64,000 nt of DNA from Gracilaria domingensis (lineage: Eukaryota; Rhodophyta; Florideophyceae; Gracilariales; Gracilariaceae). The translations under genes and the position numbers were made by a program. Of this stretch, positions 40,901 through 50,618 are shown in pieces. The notes beneath the pieces were generated by a model, which did no database searches, was not told where the DNA came from, and was given only the letters and a program-made list of their open reading frames with translations. Within the stretch, counting starts at the first letter, position 1; each line of letters begins with the position of its first letter. The stretch is taken from positions 392,595-456,594 of the forward strand of contig VCMS01000030.1 in assembly GCA_022539475.1 (NCBI GenBank). Direction: 5' to 3'.

Positions 40901-42638
40901 CGATCCAAGTCGTTCTAGAGGAAATTTGACAATGGAGAATACCTGCACGAGATCATCGGCGATAGTTCTCAAAGAGACAAAGAAGCCACTGTTGAGGTCA
41001 TGCAAGCGACCAGCTACCCCTGAAAGGACCGACAAGATTACAAGCGATGTGAAGCGGATAAAAGGAAATCCAGAAGATGCTGTTGGTTTGACTGCAGTAG
41101 AGGGAAATCTGAAGATCAGCGCTTCGATTCGAAGTGAAGCGAATGCATGTGGAGCTCACGCGAAGCGTACAACTCAAAGCGGAGATGTAGGGGGAAAACA
41201 GAATGTCGATGATGAGCAAGAGAAGACCGGAAAGGACGTTTATGAGCTCAGAAAGCGGAACAGTTTGCAAGAATCCCATGTCAGTGTTCCTGTCGATGGT
41301 GGTACAGGAGGACGACCGGAAGTAGCCAAAAAACAGACCAAGGACTCTGCCGGGAATTCGATGAAAACGTTGCCGCTAAGATCGAACGTGCTGATAAGTA
41401 TTCCTTCGACTACGGAAGACAGGGCGCGGAAGCCAAAGGCCGGGGGTTCTACTGTCGTCCCATCAAACCCTGTGCGGGCCCAAAAAGTTGAGAAAGGCCC
41501 TGAAAGGCCTTTTGTTCCGTGGAAGAGGAAGACGAACTCCACCCCCAAAGATGGCTCCCCGTTCGAAAAGGATCCGGCAGCCCGGTTTGTACCACCGGGG
41601 ATGTCCAAAAGTCCAAACTCGAAGAGGCAGGACTGGAATGCAAGCAAGTTAGCCGAAAACACCACTGAACACTTAAAGAAAATGAAGAAAATGGTCCTCC
41701 AGTCTCCTCAGGGTACACCATCAGATCTACGCTCCCGTGCTGTCAGGTCCCCTCACTTGAACCAAACACCTCCACGGTTCACAACTCCGCATGGGCCAAA
41801 GACAGATGTTCTTTCTCGGCTTGGGAATAAAGGACAGCTTACTCGAAGTGGAAATAGTCGTCAGAATGCACCTTGGGAGCAAGCGCAAGCACTTCACCAT
41901 GCTACAAGGGACCAGTCCTCTTCAAAATGGAGTCAAAGCTTGGCTAGCAGCGGCTACTCTCCTCGAAGTAGACCCCAAACAAATATGCGACAAGATGGAA
42001 CAAGCAAGGGTATGCCTTCGTCGAAAGGCTTTCTTAGGGTACGCCCAGAGATTCGAAAGATGAATCAAAAGAACCAAAGAAACTACACTGTTCATGGTCC
42101 AGGCCATGGATCGAGCAACCCATCCCGGAACAGGAGAAAGGACAACTTGGGTTCAATGCCGATGACCAATGTTAATCACAGAGGATTCGTGAAGAAAATT
42201 GATCGTGATGAACAGCGAATGCGAGGTAACACGTTTCGAAAACGAAGAAAAGAAATGTCGAATGCCAAACCTCAATCCGCTCCCGACAGGAACGGAAGGA
42301 CGAGTACTGGTAATCATCAAGGCAATCGTGCTCCGCCCCGGCACGGTCCATTTGTACAAACAAGGAGCATGTACTCCAGTAGGAACGGGGCGAACCCAAA
42401 CCTAAACTTAGCAAATAATGACACTAACACAACCTTCGGACACAGGCCTGCAGCTAGCCATAACCATCAAAGCTTAACTTTCGCGGCAACTCAATCTAAC
42501 TTTGTACAGCAAAGCTCCAGGACCAGAGTGACTCCGAAGAATCAAAAGGGTATGGCTTCCGGGTCTCTTCTACAAAGACTACAGGCAGACCAAGCACGGA
42601 CTTTGAATATAGTGAACCGTGCTATAGAGAGAAGATAG
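34932..42638 (+). CDS. SEN1: SEN1/senataxin-like superfamily 1 helicase
   Basis: A single uninterrupted frame of 2,568 residues. The N-terminal ~950 residues are helical and repeat-like, as in Sen1/SETX, with a start block rich in Cys and Trp (CVGWWCCFPKY, CRQCATKY). A linker of ~200 charged residues follows, then an SF1B helicase core of the UPF1-like family: Q-motif region LNHSQADAIGNV, Walker [13 protein letters not shown] (~1410), CAPSNAAVDEI, a coiled-coil stalk (~1500-1600), DEAAQSIEPE (~1655), VLVGDAQQLPATV, VQYRMHP (~1731), STIDGIQGREKQ (~1860) and MNVALTRAQHSLLVVG (~1895). The last ~620 residues are disordered and basic. Sen1 unwinds RNA-DNA hybrids and ends RNA polymerase II transcription in the nucleus. 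Very long for an intronless gene. Confidence 0.93.
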   Translation: MTPKRKNSSRLRANAAANDHPKLPQPPEYIMSLKTNDPKSFVVELVSFFRKQKHHPEVCVGWWCCFPKYMSYLLTYLSEPFDDDRQTWEQFRRQVAIQIKNCRQCATKYHQAVAAWEVGDELASWPKSVAKRRVQALLDWDCDRVIPSILIGADINENDPAQRGAMMQCREAFLEALISLRLCTCAKFCAALGTVFRKRTPARNAEDVIPFIRSLKFIPSGLLALCFHDVPAVQVWALRIYNDSRGLQAGLPALLYLFRKELKRINELQEALECDTYLDSSDYESDIWKLQSRWESFSTLFCKADQGTMYSFVEDGHHLKLMRAVSLATASKFEKVVKAGCRIFRLLLRRVSYDVLFVSSSFTPKELLDHVLLGVRRPSNSSNTRENLLGLLSPVFTLVRSNCDKEKVARLYTRCLQKLYDIAGIAKICGLTTQAEALETLPGIENNSRDRHTLLKVTSQLLLLFYRYSVPALPVEDPVMISNIVISAVWEDATSDWSWDLLRFVLLTDAFNIIRNIKPSKDVEVISSTFLDERVTIGEKRADEEHLLSELLHIGGKSKPKRTWVGPLWRKVLSGTHIRSHDSHSDAVMEREMSVLLDLHRVIGILDNRMVQATFDDEEGVSQSYGQSSPSIISKQKRRLVESINTVQELTWSRFRRICDMRSTQTWMRLLPFHAAHLLSSAKKDVSVQCLAAMRRSFGLQNNSSLSSQSKLLATAVKKNPEAASMLVDGVYSSLRIMYALGDMVSPRTYASFFLWFQILHDSGYTSLLRARSTSRWAMAVVQCFSVNWKSFEKNIGEEEYGQTCCQFFTKLREIWSILYADANRKASPQSQALVVRNATKGLFSMHCMKDSGVLASWAYTMASMASEWKTSEEHRSAMCKIIASHANGSSEGNRMTFEQCEMLVQKGGLDAAKSFLKGWSKIDKKATGNDVKPKVLNSTRIDHFFPRKAPEPSRDRHPQIHGIRNNTITRGPIRNPRPRLPLARTILKPVRANGPLSDLRKELLGDAPVRPKARRGLQPESQPTKTPFEIQIEQARAKKAARLVAESNRVLQSMDVNDKLSSRSPSKEPPVDLEGTAAREVTPSPDPEQELLRECTLPKSVRNLPPRDMDLVYRALIHKTEPKVSVSGDFRECGKTYANVEEYVEFWEPLLISECRASIQNTVREENNFASQFQHDANGYRYCRTAFEVQEPPSSIGYFHQLRLNFCPDQGGIPKEFGQDLSSSQFSVFQAQPTDLVYLRIPPARCTERDGAPQAEAIALVSTSKVEKGVRELVLQICFDDGLDKAPGKGRRIQISRLSSLVTFQRQIEALWSISNLPDGILWPILDPSQGLSVNDRVYVSNRETSTGLAAAPSEFICDLEKSGGLNHSQADAIGNVVRSSGPLLQYHGPKTNERFFKKNHGALSLIQGPPGTGKTSTIMNMISAFITTSQNRSFPRAVRVSVDDVPLRIRIPAIRVLVCAPSNAAVDEIMSRVVGQGLTFPGGTKACPRIVRVGAGTTIDQLKRFELRLLAKSRGQRNQAESDLKDTKTRLDNQCRALQQVNERISKAHTQRCVLIEKEAQSIKLQKSSSPELLRQIQSLTERLTILHEEKDVLKGHLCQVRDERKVQDRAIRMEKMKRMSRILNQSNLVFSTLNSAGHEMMKTLGVSFDVIIIDEAAQSIEPESLIPMTLGAKGRSTSKFSHVVLVGDAQQLPATVVSTNPSVVKHLRTSLFERMCLSDRHRATMLNVQYRMHPTISSFPNKQFYFGEIRDGPKVAEKHMTKCFHRDSKRRFGPLTFYDTSKLNHVEKRTAKGSVSNLSEARLVIKILRSLIRSYRSEDFNDSIVLLSPYRQQVFLLQQLVRECRILSTMNVEVSTIDGIQGREKQIVVLSTVRGGNAKDIGFVNDERRMNVALTRAQHSLLVVGSALVLSRTSMPWQGLVSHCRENSHLISISTNCDSFFAVKDNVGGRDTNAGKYSAAKVVLQGLSCAVPNRGARVKDEDVPNGGDPSRSRGNLTMENTCTRSSAIVLKETKKPLLRSCKRPATPERTDKITSDVKRIKGNPEDAVGLTAVEGNLKISASIRSEANACGAHAKRTTQSGDVGGKQNVDDEQEKTGKDVYELRKRNSLQESHVSVPVDGGTGGRPEVAKKQTKDSAGNSMKTLPLRSNVLISIPSTTEDRARKPKAGGSTVVPSNPVRAQKVEKGPERPFVPWKRKTNSTPKDGSPFEKDPAARFVPPGMSKSPNSKRQDWNASKLAENTTEHLKKMKKMVLQSPQGTPSDLRSRAVRSPHLNQTPPRFTTPHGPKTDVLSRLGNKGQLTRSGNSRQNAPWEQAQALHHATRDQSSSKWSQSLASSGYSPRSRPQTNMRQDGTSKGMPSSKGFLRVRPEIRKMNQKNQRNYTVHGPGHGSSNPSRNRRKDNLGSMPMTNVNHRGFVKKIDRDEQRMRGNTFRKRRKEMSNAKPQSAPDRNGRTSTGNHQGNRAPPRHGPFVQTRSMYSSRNGANPNLNLANNDTNTTFGHRPAASHNHQSLTFAATQSNFVQQSSRTRVTPKNQKGMASGSLLQRLQADQARTLNIVNRAIERR

Positions 42639-43257
42639 GAATGAGAATGAGCGTCGCTATAGTCGAATAATGTAGCCCTTGAAGGGCTGAAGGTTCAGGA
42701 CTCCTGAATCAGGAGGCCTCGTTAACAGCAGCACAACTTTTTGCTGCACAAGAGTGCGGGTGTATTATTGATAACATTTAACTAAATCTGAATTTTTTCT
42801 GAGAGCTTTTTGTTCGCTGCGGGAATTCCATATCCTATGTGTTGGGTTGGGTTAACTTCACAGCACATATTCACCTTGCTACCGTCGGTACCTTCCTACA
42901 AGGGTAGTTATCTCAGGTATTGTCGATGTTGACGGGAAACGCCGCATCCATCTCGTAATCTCTTCTGAGAAGAGTCTTTGCTCGTCGTTCCCTTGTCTTG
43001 GCATATCGGTGCGGTTGAGAGTATTGTGTGGTTAGGGCTTACCGATTTCCGCTACGAACACCTGGGCATTTTGTCGCCCAAGCCGTCAACGTTAGTCCAG
43101 AATCGTGGTCTACGAGGGCAAAGAATTCATTCATGTGGAGGGAAGCTGGTTGAATGACTTTCTATGTTTCAATAGCTTCTGCAATGTTTCCATTTACTGG
43201 CTAATCTCGACACCAAGCAAAATCCTGCTTCGTGTTCGTGTTCGAAGCTAACCGCGT
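42639..43257. other. intergenic, 3' side of the SEN1-like gene
   Basis: A short stem TTCAGGACTCCTGAA lies near 42692 shortly after the stop codon. No gene is recognised. Confidence 0.4.
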
Positions 43258-44010
43258 ATGATGACTAGGAAATTCCAGTCATCTCTATTGCATCAGTCAC
43301 CTCGCAGGTTCTGCAGCCTATTTGAAGACATCGACTGTGACCTACTTTCTTTTGTAAGCTATCGATGTCATGCGGCAAGTTCATCGCCTCCGACGTTGGA
43401 ACGAACTAAAGAACCCTATTCTCATTCTAAACCCAGGCCTGGGAGCGAGCGCCCAGCTGAAGATGCTACTTACAAAAGAAGGAAGGCCCTAGTTTCGTGC
43501 ACGAATATCCTCCGGTCGGACGAACAGGGTGAGCGGAATCGGGAAGATGATCTCTGTTCGAGGAGAAGACATCGTCAATGGCGGCAACGAAGCATGAAAC
43601 CTTCCGGAAACACCCTGCTCCCTTCTCCACTATTGGCCACCTCTGGACCGGACAATGTGCAAATGGACAACAATCTGTCGTCGAATATATCACCTTGCGC
43701 CTCTGAAAAGAGAGACTTCTTGAAGAGAACGACGGCTTCGGACCAAAACAGCTTGATATCAACAGTGAGAGTCCAAAGCAGTGTTGACAAGCATAACAAT
43801 TACAGTGGACTACGACAAAAGAGACGCAGTCAAGAAGACAGAACTAAGCTTCTGGTCCATAACGGAATATATGGCCTGAACCGACGTGCAGCGCGCAAAC
43901 GCAAAAGGAAGAAACGATCATTTGTGGCTCTTCCGACAGGGTCACACTTCGACTCTCTTATTCGGAAAGGAGCCTTTGGGAGGCATATAGCTGAGGTGAC
44001 GAGGAGATAA
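43258..44010 (+). CDS. hypothetical basic protein
   Basis: An ATG-started frame of 250 codons without introns. The product is Ser/Arg/Lys-rich, with a strongly basic segment near the C-terminus (NRRAARKRKRKKRSF) that could be a nuclear localisation signal, followed by a short ordered tail (HFDSLIRKGAFGRHIAEVTRR). No domain is recognised. A chance frame is possible, though its length exceeds random frames elsewhere in the window and its composition is not simple. Confidence 0.35.
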   Translation: MMTRKFQSSLLHQSPRRFCSLFEDIDCDLLSFVSYRCHAASSSPPTLERTKEPYSHSKPRPGSERPAEDATYKRRKALVSCTNILRSDEQGERNREDDLCSRRRHRQWRQRSMKPSGNTLLPSPLLATSGPDNVQMDNNLSSNISPCASEKRDFLKRTTASDQNSLISTVRVQSSVDKHNNYSGLRQKRRSQEDRTKLLVHNGIYGLNRRAARKRKRKKRSFVALPTGSHFDSLIRKGAFGRHIAEVTRR

Positions 44011-45196
44011 GAGTTTTGCAAGCTATCCCAATGAAGGAACTGCTGCTCACTGTATCACATCCACGTTCTTGACTGACTTTGACGATTTGCAACATCTAAC
44101 GGATTGGGATCGTGTCATACATTGCCACAATTGCTGCTTCGATAACTTGACCAACTTCTTTACGTTAGGCCTCGTTTGGTATGTGGCGTTTTATAGAGCA
44201 GTACGAAAATGCGAAAGCGGCCGTTGTACATCCACTGTGGCAAAGAGGGTGGCCTTGTTGTTTGGAGATCCAAACGGACTACTGTAGTATCAGTGATCGT
44301 GGAAGCGCAAGCAAGTCGCAACCTCCCGCGAGAGCGTCCCGATTGCCCCATGGCGATTGGAAAGAGAGAATGACACCAACACAAAAACGAGCTGGGAATC
44401 AGCCATTACTGGGCAAGGGCCCATCCACAGTTTTATCACGTGGACAACGCAAAGTGTCATTGTATAACTCACAAAAAGAGGTTGCGGGACATAGATGAAG
44501 TGTCGTCGTGACATGAGCCGTATCCTACAAGATTATGCGGCACGATTATCAGTAATCTATGAGGCCCCGTGAATTGTCACGGTGAATTGAAGATCATGAG
44601 TCTTAACGTGAATTCGAATTGTCCCTGTATCTCGAGTTTTGGACTCATGCTTAGGTGCTATCAGTGGATCGATAACGTTTTGACAGTCACAGCGAACAGT
44701 GTAATATTAAGTTCTCTTATGCACGATTGGCATCTTGCCCAGTCCGGGGTGAGACTGGTTTGCAATTACCGGCCTGGTGCAATGCCTAATATTGATCACT
44801 ACGTTTTGATACTGTCCAAAAAGGACGGTATGTATAAGACTTTGCCTACTCTCTTTTGCTAGAGCGTCGGCGTGTTGTTGTGTTTGAGCTTATCAGGAAT
44901 AGCCCCAAAAGGCGCAAGCTTTCCGAGAGAGAACGTTTGTTTCAAACACAAACGTTGCACCGTAGAACGATATGCTATGCCCTTGGTAAAATAGCTGTTA
45001 CTGTAGTGCACTCGTGAAAGCAGATACTGTATGATGCTCAGAAACAATTATTTATGATCGCAATCGCAAAGGAGATGAGGTAGCAGTTAAATCATGGAGC
45101 ATGGCCCTCAAGTAGTATCATTAAAACAGAATGTAAAGCAATAGAGGCCTACGTTTTCAGGGGTCTACATATCCCGTCACGTACTTGAGTTCCCTT
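44011..45196. other. intergenic, nothing recognised
   Basis: Only frames of about 105 codons or fewer without motifs. A small inverted repeat AACGTTTGT/ACAAACGTT lies near 44931-44955. Confidence 0.4.
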
Positions 45197-46588
45197 CTAT
45201 GCTCTGGAGAGATAAGACAACGGTTGTTGCAAAATACTAAGGAGGGCGTCGCCGCCGTTGTCAAACTGTAAGGTAGAAAGCGCAAATCTGTCGAACAGAA
45301 ACCGAAGAGGTGCCAGGACAGATTGTGCAACAATAGGTTGGACGGCTTCGGTAAAGGTGGAAGCGCGAATGTTGTCCACAATGATATCTCCGTGAAGGGT
45401 TTGAGGGTTGTACAATCCTGAGAGCTGAACCACCGAAACATGAGATATAGAAGACATACTTCCATCTTCGAGCTGAACCTGTTGTCCGACTGCGGCGTTG
45501 CCAGCAGGTAGGAGTTTCGAGTCTAGATAGATGAAATGCGAGGCAGTGACGGAAAGCTGATCACCTCGGTGGGTACGGATATGCACAAAGTCGCTGACGA
45601 TACTGTTGAGCTTGTGCGTGAACATGAAAACGGGAGAGAAAACACCGGGGGCAACAAGCACGCGATGACCGATTTGCAGCTGAGACATGGGAAGGCGCCT
45701 ACCGTCCTCCAATTGCACAGTTGCCGCAGCAGGGAAGCACCTGTTGTTCTTCTCTCGTGCAAGCAGGGCTTCTTCCTCTTGCAACATGGCCTCTTCCTTG
45801 GCGGTGGCGAAGGTGCTCGGGCCGGCGGGTTGAGAAGCAAGCTCTGGTTCGTCCTCGGGCTCATCAGTTCCCGAAGCGGACTCTTCCTCGTCATCCAGTT
45901 CTTCGTCGTCGTCGTCGCTTTCGGCGGATGACTCTGGCTCTCCGTCGCTGCTCGTTGTTGCTGAATCACCAGCGCCCTCCACACGGCGGCGGTACAAACA
46001 GGCACTCTGAGCTTCATTGCGAGGAATGGAGAGCATGAACATGGCCTTGTGTTCGTTGTCGAGCGTGCGCTCAGTGACCTGAAGCTCCACGCCACCGAAG
46101 CGCTGGTTGGCTCTGAACAGGTGCTGCAGCTGCGAGGTGTAGAGGTACACCCTGGGCGCATATTCAGAAGAGGCGCAAACCCTGCCCGCGGCATCGACGC
46201 CGGCGACGTAAATGTGCGGGATGTCATCAGCGTCGACGCCCACGTCAGTGAGGGCAATCTTGGACGGATCGAACAGGGCAAGCACATCGTCTAGATGCCC
46301 TCTGGCGCAAGTATCTCCGGCGACAGTGATGTTATCAAACGGAATGAGCGCCTCAGGCGGCGACAGGTTGAGCGCCAGCGACACTCCAGCCTCGAAGGGC
46401 GGGTATCTGACGGTGCCATGCTCAATGACGGGGACGCAGTCCGGCGCGCTGGCCACGAGCTCGAAGGTGGCACCGTCGATGTCGGCGGCGCGGGACACGC
46501 CGTCCTCGGCGCGAACGGAAGGCGCAACGAGAGTCGGCGACGACAAGACGGCCGGCAGCAGCGCGCAGGCAATGAGCACAAAACGCAT
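45197..46588 (-). CDS. secreted protein with C-terminal Hedgehog/intein (Hog) autoprocessing domain
   Basis: The second in-frame ATG (46588) starts a clean signal peptide (MRFVLIACALLPAVLSS); the first ATG at 46615 would add nine residues. The product is 463 residues. The N-terminal ~200 residues form an unknown secreted domain with several Cys. A very acidic linker (DDDDEELDDEEE) follows, then a Hint/Hog module: catalytic Cys in RCFPAAATVQLEDG (Cys ~284), GHRVLV, VHIRTHRGDQLSVTASHFIYL with the T-x-x-H motif (His ~351) and GLYNPQTLHGDIIVDNIRASTF. In Hedgehog this module cuts itself before the Cys and can transfer the N-terminal part to a lipid or other nucleophile. The ~65-residue tail after Hint could bind an acceptor. 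Lineage-specific hog proteins are known outside animals, including red algae. Confidence 0.88.
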   Translation of the reverse strand: MRFVLIACALLPAVLSSPTLVAPSVRAEDGVSRAADIDGATFELVASAPDCVPVIEHGTVRYPPFEAGVSLALNLSPPEALIPFDNITVAGDTCARGHLDDVLALFDPSKIALTDVGVDADDIPHIYVAGVDAAGRVCASSEYAPRVYLYTSQLQHLFRANQRFGGVELQVTERTLDNEHKAMFMLSIPRNEAQSACLYRRRVEGAGDSATTSSDGEPESSAESDDDDEELDDEEESASGTDEPEDEPELASQPAGPSTFATAKEEAMLQEEEALLAREKNNRCFPAAATVQLEDGRRLPMSQLQIGHRVLVAPGVFSPVFMFTHKLNSIVSDFVHIRTHRGDQLSVTASHFIYLDSKLLPAGNAAVGQQVQLEDGSMSSISHVSVVQLSGLYNPQTLHGDIIVDNIRASTFTEAVQPIVAQSVLAPLRFLFDRFALSTLQFDNGGDALLSILQQPLSYLSRA

Positions 46589-47031
46589 GGTTTCAGCGCG
46601 CTGGAGCGCACACATCGGCAGTGTGGGGGGTCGGGCGAGGGCGACGACGCAAAGACGTCAGCCACACAGGCGGGCGCACCGCACGCCGCGGCCATTTTGT
46701 CGGGCGCGAGAGCGCGCGCGAACGGCGGCGGCGGCGCGGCGCGGCGCGGCGCGGCGCGGCGCGGCGCGGCGCGGCGCGGCGCGGCGCGGCGCAGTGCGGG
46801 GCGCGAGACGCGGCGCGGCGCGGGGCGCGAGACGCGGCGCGAAGGGCGGGCGCGCGTGGCCGCGCGTGGCCTCAGCGGGTAGCGGCGCGCGCGGAGGCGG
46901 CGCCAAGGCGCGCCGCCGGCTGACAGCGGCTGCACCACGGCGCGTCACGCTCGCTGCGCATGCGCGCGCGCGCGCGCGCGGAGCTCGCGCATTCCCGGGC
47001 CGCCGCCGCCGCGCCGCCACGACGCGCCGCG
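46589..47031. promoter_or_regulatory. CpG-rich region upstream of the Hog gene
   Basis: It lies between the Hog start and the stop of the FAD oxidoreductase, both on the minus strand. It is almost pure GC in 46700-47060, with pentamer and GC dinucleotide repeats. Large Arg/Ala frames here are compositional. Confidence 0.55.
46731..46790. repeat. (GCGGC)12 tandem repeat
   Basis: Twelve perfect units of GCGGC, followed by degenerate GCGCGAGACGCGGC copies to about 46850. (GC)n runs occur nearby at 46963-46980 and 47037-47053. Confidence 0.9.
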
Positions 47032-48506
47032 TCAACGCGCGCGCGCGCGCGCGGCCGCCGCCGCCTTCTGCGCCGCCAGCCGCCCCGACCGCATGGCGCC
47101 GTGCAGCGTGGGCGAGCCGCGGTGGTCGCCGCACACGAACACGCCGTCGCGCACCTGCGCCTCGCCCGCCGGCGCCCAGTCCGCGCCCTGCGCCGGCTGC
47201 GAGTGCGCGATGCGGTACACGCGCAGCAGCCGCCACTCATCCACCGCGTCGCCGAACCACCCCTTCAGCTGCTGCCTCACCAGCTGCTCCACCTCGCCGT
47301 CGCTCTTGCCCACCTCGTCGCCCACGATCGTGCTCGATATCAGAGTCTTGCCGGCCGGCGCGTAGCTCTCGCACACCTGCGCCGGGAAGAACATGTTGTT
47401 CACTCCCCCATCCTTCTCGCCGTTCAGCACCAGCATTGGTTTCGTTAGCGGCGGCGCCTGATTTGACGAAAAGTACAAACAAATGCTTCCACGTGACGCA
47501 TTACATTCCACCCCTGTCAACAGTCGCGCTGCTTCGGGACACTCGGTCGCAACCACCACCACGTGAGGTGTGTACGTTGCACCGTCAGTGCTAACCAATC
47601 CGCTACTCACCTTTGTCACTCTACTGTTCAGCTTCAATTCCACACCTTGTGGAAGCCCCTCTGCCAATTGTCGTGAGATCGCTCCTATACCACCCGCCGG
47701 CAGCGACGCTGCGCCCTCGGCAAACATCCTGAACACAAAAGAAAACAGGATGGAAGATTGTTCTGAGAGCGGTGCCAGGAAAATACCCTGGTAGAACGGC
47801 CGGAAAAAGGTGTCAATGAACTGCTGTGAAAACCCCTCATTGCGAAGGAACCAATCGAGTGGCTGTGATACGCTTTCGAATATGCTCCGCAACGAAGTGC
47901 CCACCAGTTTGAATCGCAGCAGCGCCACGCGTACTTTGTCTGCCAGACTGCCTATCGGCGTGAACACACCGCCCACAGCGAGTAGCGGCGCGCGGAACGG
48001 GTCGCCAATCGTATGAAACGCCTTCTTGTACCTAATTGTTGCACCTGGTAGGAAGCGATGTAGCTTGAGTTCATCATATCGCAGCCTATCCGCAACCAAG
48101 ACGTATCAAGTATCATCCAAGCGTCAGTGCATTGAAGACAACGTCGCAAATCGTAATAGTTTTGAACAACTCACACTTTCTTGCATTCGGGATACGCCTC
48201 AATGAATACCTGGAATCCTCGATCGAGTAGAAAACCGTCCACAACGTCAGTTCGAACGCGACCTCCAACGCCATCAGACGCCTCCAGGATTGTCACGCTC
48301 AGTCCAGCCTCAGCGAGCTCACGAGCCGCACACAACCCAGCCACTCCAGCGCCAACCACCACTGCCGTGGGCTTTCGAGCTACCTCCGTCGCCTCTTTCG
48401 ACACACATTTTGGTACCTGAACAGCTGTTTGTCGCTGATGAACTTTTCCAAGCCGAAAGGGTGGCCATCCACTTACAAACAGAACCGGTCTGGTCGTCAT
48501 CCACAT
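47032..48506 (-). CDS. FAD-dependent amine oxidase/phytoene-desaturase-like oxidoreductase (two exons)
   Basis: Exon 1 is 48506-48175 and exon 2 is 48085-47032. The 89-bp intron (GTGAGT donor, GGATAG acceptor) joins CKK-V-LRYDEL in frame; the product is 461 residues. A ~45-residue leader is likely a transit peptide. The Rossmann dinucleotide fold follows: [21 protein letters not shown] and [15 protein letters not shown], the GG-R signature of the flavin amine oxidase family. The mid region ([39 protein letters not shown]) and the C-terminal FAD contact [22 protein letters not shown] are typical of desaturase/amine-oxidase-like proteins in cyanobacteria and plastids. The substrate is unknown. 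The last codons (AAAARARAR) are drawn from a GC microsatellite. The start is ATG 48506; upstream in frame is a TGA. Confidence 0.85.
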
Positions 48507-50618
48507 TTCTCGCGTTCGTACGCCTATTGTGTGGCACTTGAGTCCAAATGCCTTCAAGTCTCAGTACGCTGTTATCTTCAAACAATTGACGGCAGCTGTT
48601 CACACAGAATCAATAAAATGCGGCTCGTTGAGTGTTAACGGTGTAAAGGAAGTCCAGCAAACAGGTTGAAGATCAGAACTGCATATGCAGACGACGAAGT
48701 TACAAAGAGAAGGCCTCGACGCTCAATCCTTTGTACGAAGGCACGTGATGTAGTACAACGCCGTTAGTATTGCCCCTGAGTTTGGCAGCGGCAGCATTCT
48801 CGTGTTACGCTTCGGCGAGCTCCCGAGCACAATTTTTTAAAATTTAATAATTCGTAGGTTTGTTTGCAACGGTACAGTAGCTTTTCTAGGGAAGTGCGAG
48901 AACACAATAACCACTCGGACATTTGCACTAGCCCGGAGGGCTCCTAGTAAGGCTACAAACTTCTCGGCAGTGTAAAATGATAAAGCCAAATTCCCTAACA
49001 GCGCCCCAGCCTCAAAGTTCGTTCCATGCCGAAGCCTCGTTGCTATCAATAATCAAGATTGTACTTGTTGCATCTCCTTGCCGCTGTTAGGATGAGTGTC
49101 TTTCGGACCGACGGTACTTCCCAGAGCGCACAATGCCGCGGTCAATGCGTGTGATGACTGCGCCTTATAAAAAGCGCATAGAAGAACGAATGGGCTACTG
49201 TGGGCAGTCCGCAGCTGTGTCACCTACATGGACTCCAACACAAGAGGGGTGGGCTAGCATATATCCTTATGCGTACAGTTACCACGATTATGTACATCTG
49301 TTCGACTGATCAGTTGAAAGTACATGTTCGTGGCATGCTGCGACGGTAAGTAACTCTGTTTTCCTCAGTTAGATTCTTCCAAGATTACATTTTGACGCAT
49401 GAAAGCGAGCGAGTCCCTCAATCACGGCTTCGAATTTTGTACCTTACAGGTTTGAACTGGTCTCTCTCTCTCTGTCTCTACCTTTTAATGAGCTACATGT
49501 GCGAGTTCATCAGCCCATGAGAATTTGTTTTTGAATTAGTGTCTTAGTTAGACCTCAATGACAGAGAGTATGACGCGCGGAATCCAAGATCTTGAGAATC
49601 ACGGTACATACTGCCTTCAAGACCTTAAATGAAAGGTTCCCCTTACTTAATCCGCCTTCAGTTAAGTCATCATCATTATCTTGTCTTTAGCATAATGGGA
49701 ACATACACAGAGACTATAGAATCAAAGCTGACGAGAATTGGTTCATACTTTTCGACCGGGCTTGTACTAGGATTGATTTTCCTTTGACTGGACAGCTCTT
49801 GGAAACTAGTTCCATCGATGTTGAAGAGCTTCTGGTATAGCATCTGGACGCTTTTTCAGTTTCGAGTAGTAAGATGTATTCCTCATCTACAATCTTACTG
49901 ATATTTATATCGAATAGAGCCCCGCTATATCGTGGAAGGAATTTGAGTACGCAACCCTGAAGGGTTTCAGACCTTTTGGACACACTAACGTTGTTATCCA
50001 CCCACAAATATTTGGCTCAATGTCGTAGAGAAAGTCAGGGACAAGAATGATCGGCAATGTGAAATGAAACATACATATTGAGTACATGCCGCGAGGTGAT
50101 CGCATGCGATACTGCGCCGTGAAGCACAATAAAAGTCTCCTAGAGCGTTCTCAGGGAAGCAGAGTGTGGGTGCGGTGCACATGTGTGAGGGTGAACGCGC
50201 TTAGACGTGCACGAAACGAAATCAATGGAAACCATATTTGGACGAAGGAGCGAGCACATGACTATATGGCCTAGTACACTTCGCGATGAGTGTTTTGACA
50301 AAATTGACCTTATACAGAGTACCTTTGAACTTATGACAACGTAGTCCAGCAGAAAGCTCCGCAACGATGAAGCTGGTCAAAACCGGGCTTGGATTCCCGA
50401 AAGGCTGCTACCGTGAGCTGCGTGTCAAGATCCAGTGTGAAACAATGACCCCGTCGTAGAGCTGCGAGATATGGCTTCGAACTTGGACTGTCTGATTCAG
50501 TTTTTTTCCAAGAGCAATCCAGGCCGAGATATGACAAACGTTCACCTGATGCGCTTATTGTCTTGTGCTGAACACCCTTTTAAATTCGGGTCTGAACATA
50601 TTACTAACCTGGAGAACA
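48507..50618. other. 2.1-kb gene-poor stretch
   Basis: Only frames of about 124 codons or fewer with no recognisable domain; those at the right end are antisense shadows of the carrier gene. A CT dinucleotide run (TCTCTCTCTCTCTGTCTCT) is at 49461-49479. No RNA gene seen. Confidence 0.45.

Noticed and set aside
46212-47594. 460-codon plus-strand frame antisense to the Hog and FAD genes
   Set aside because: It overlaps two well-supported genes in antisense and is Arg/Ala/Pro-rich by composition.
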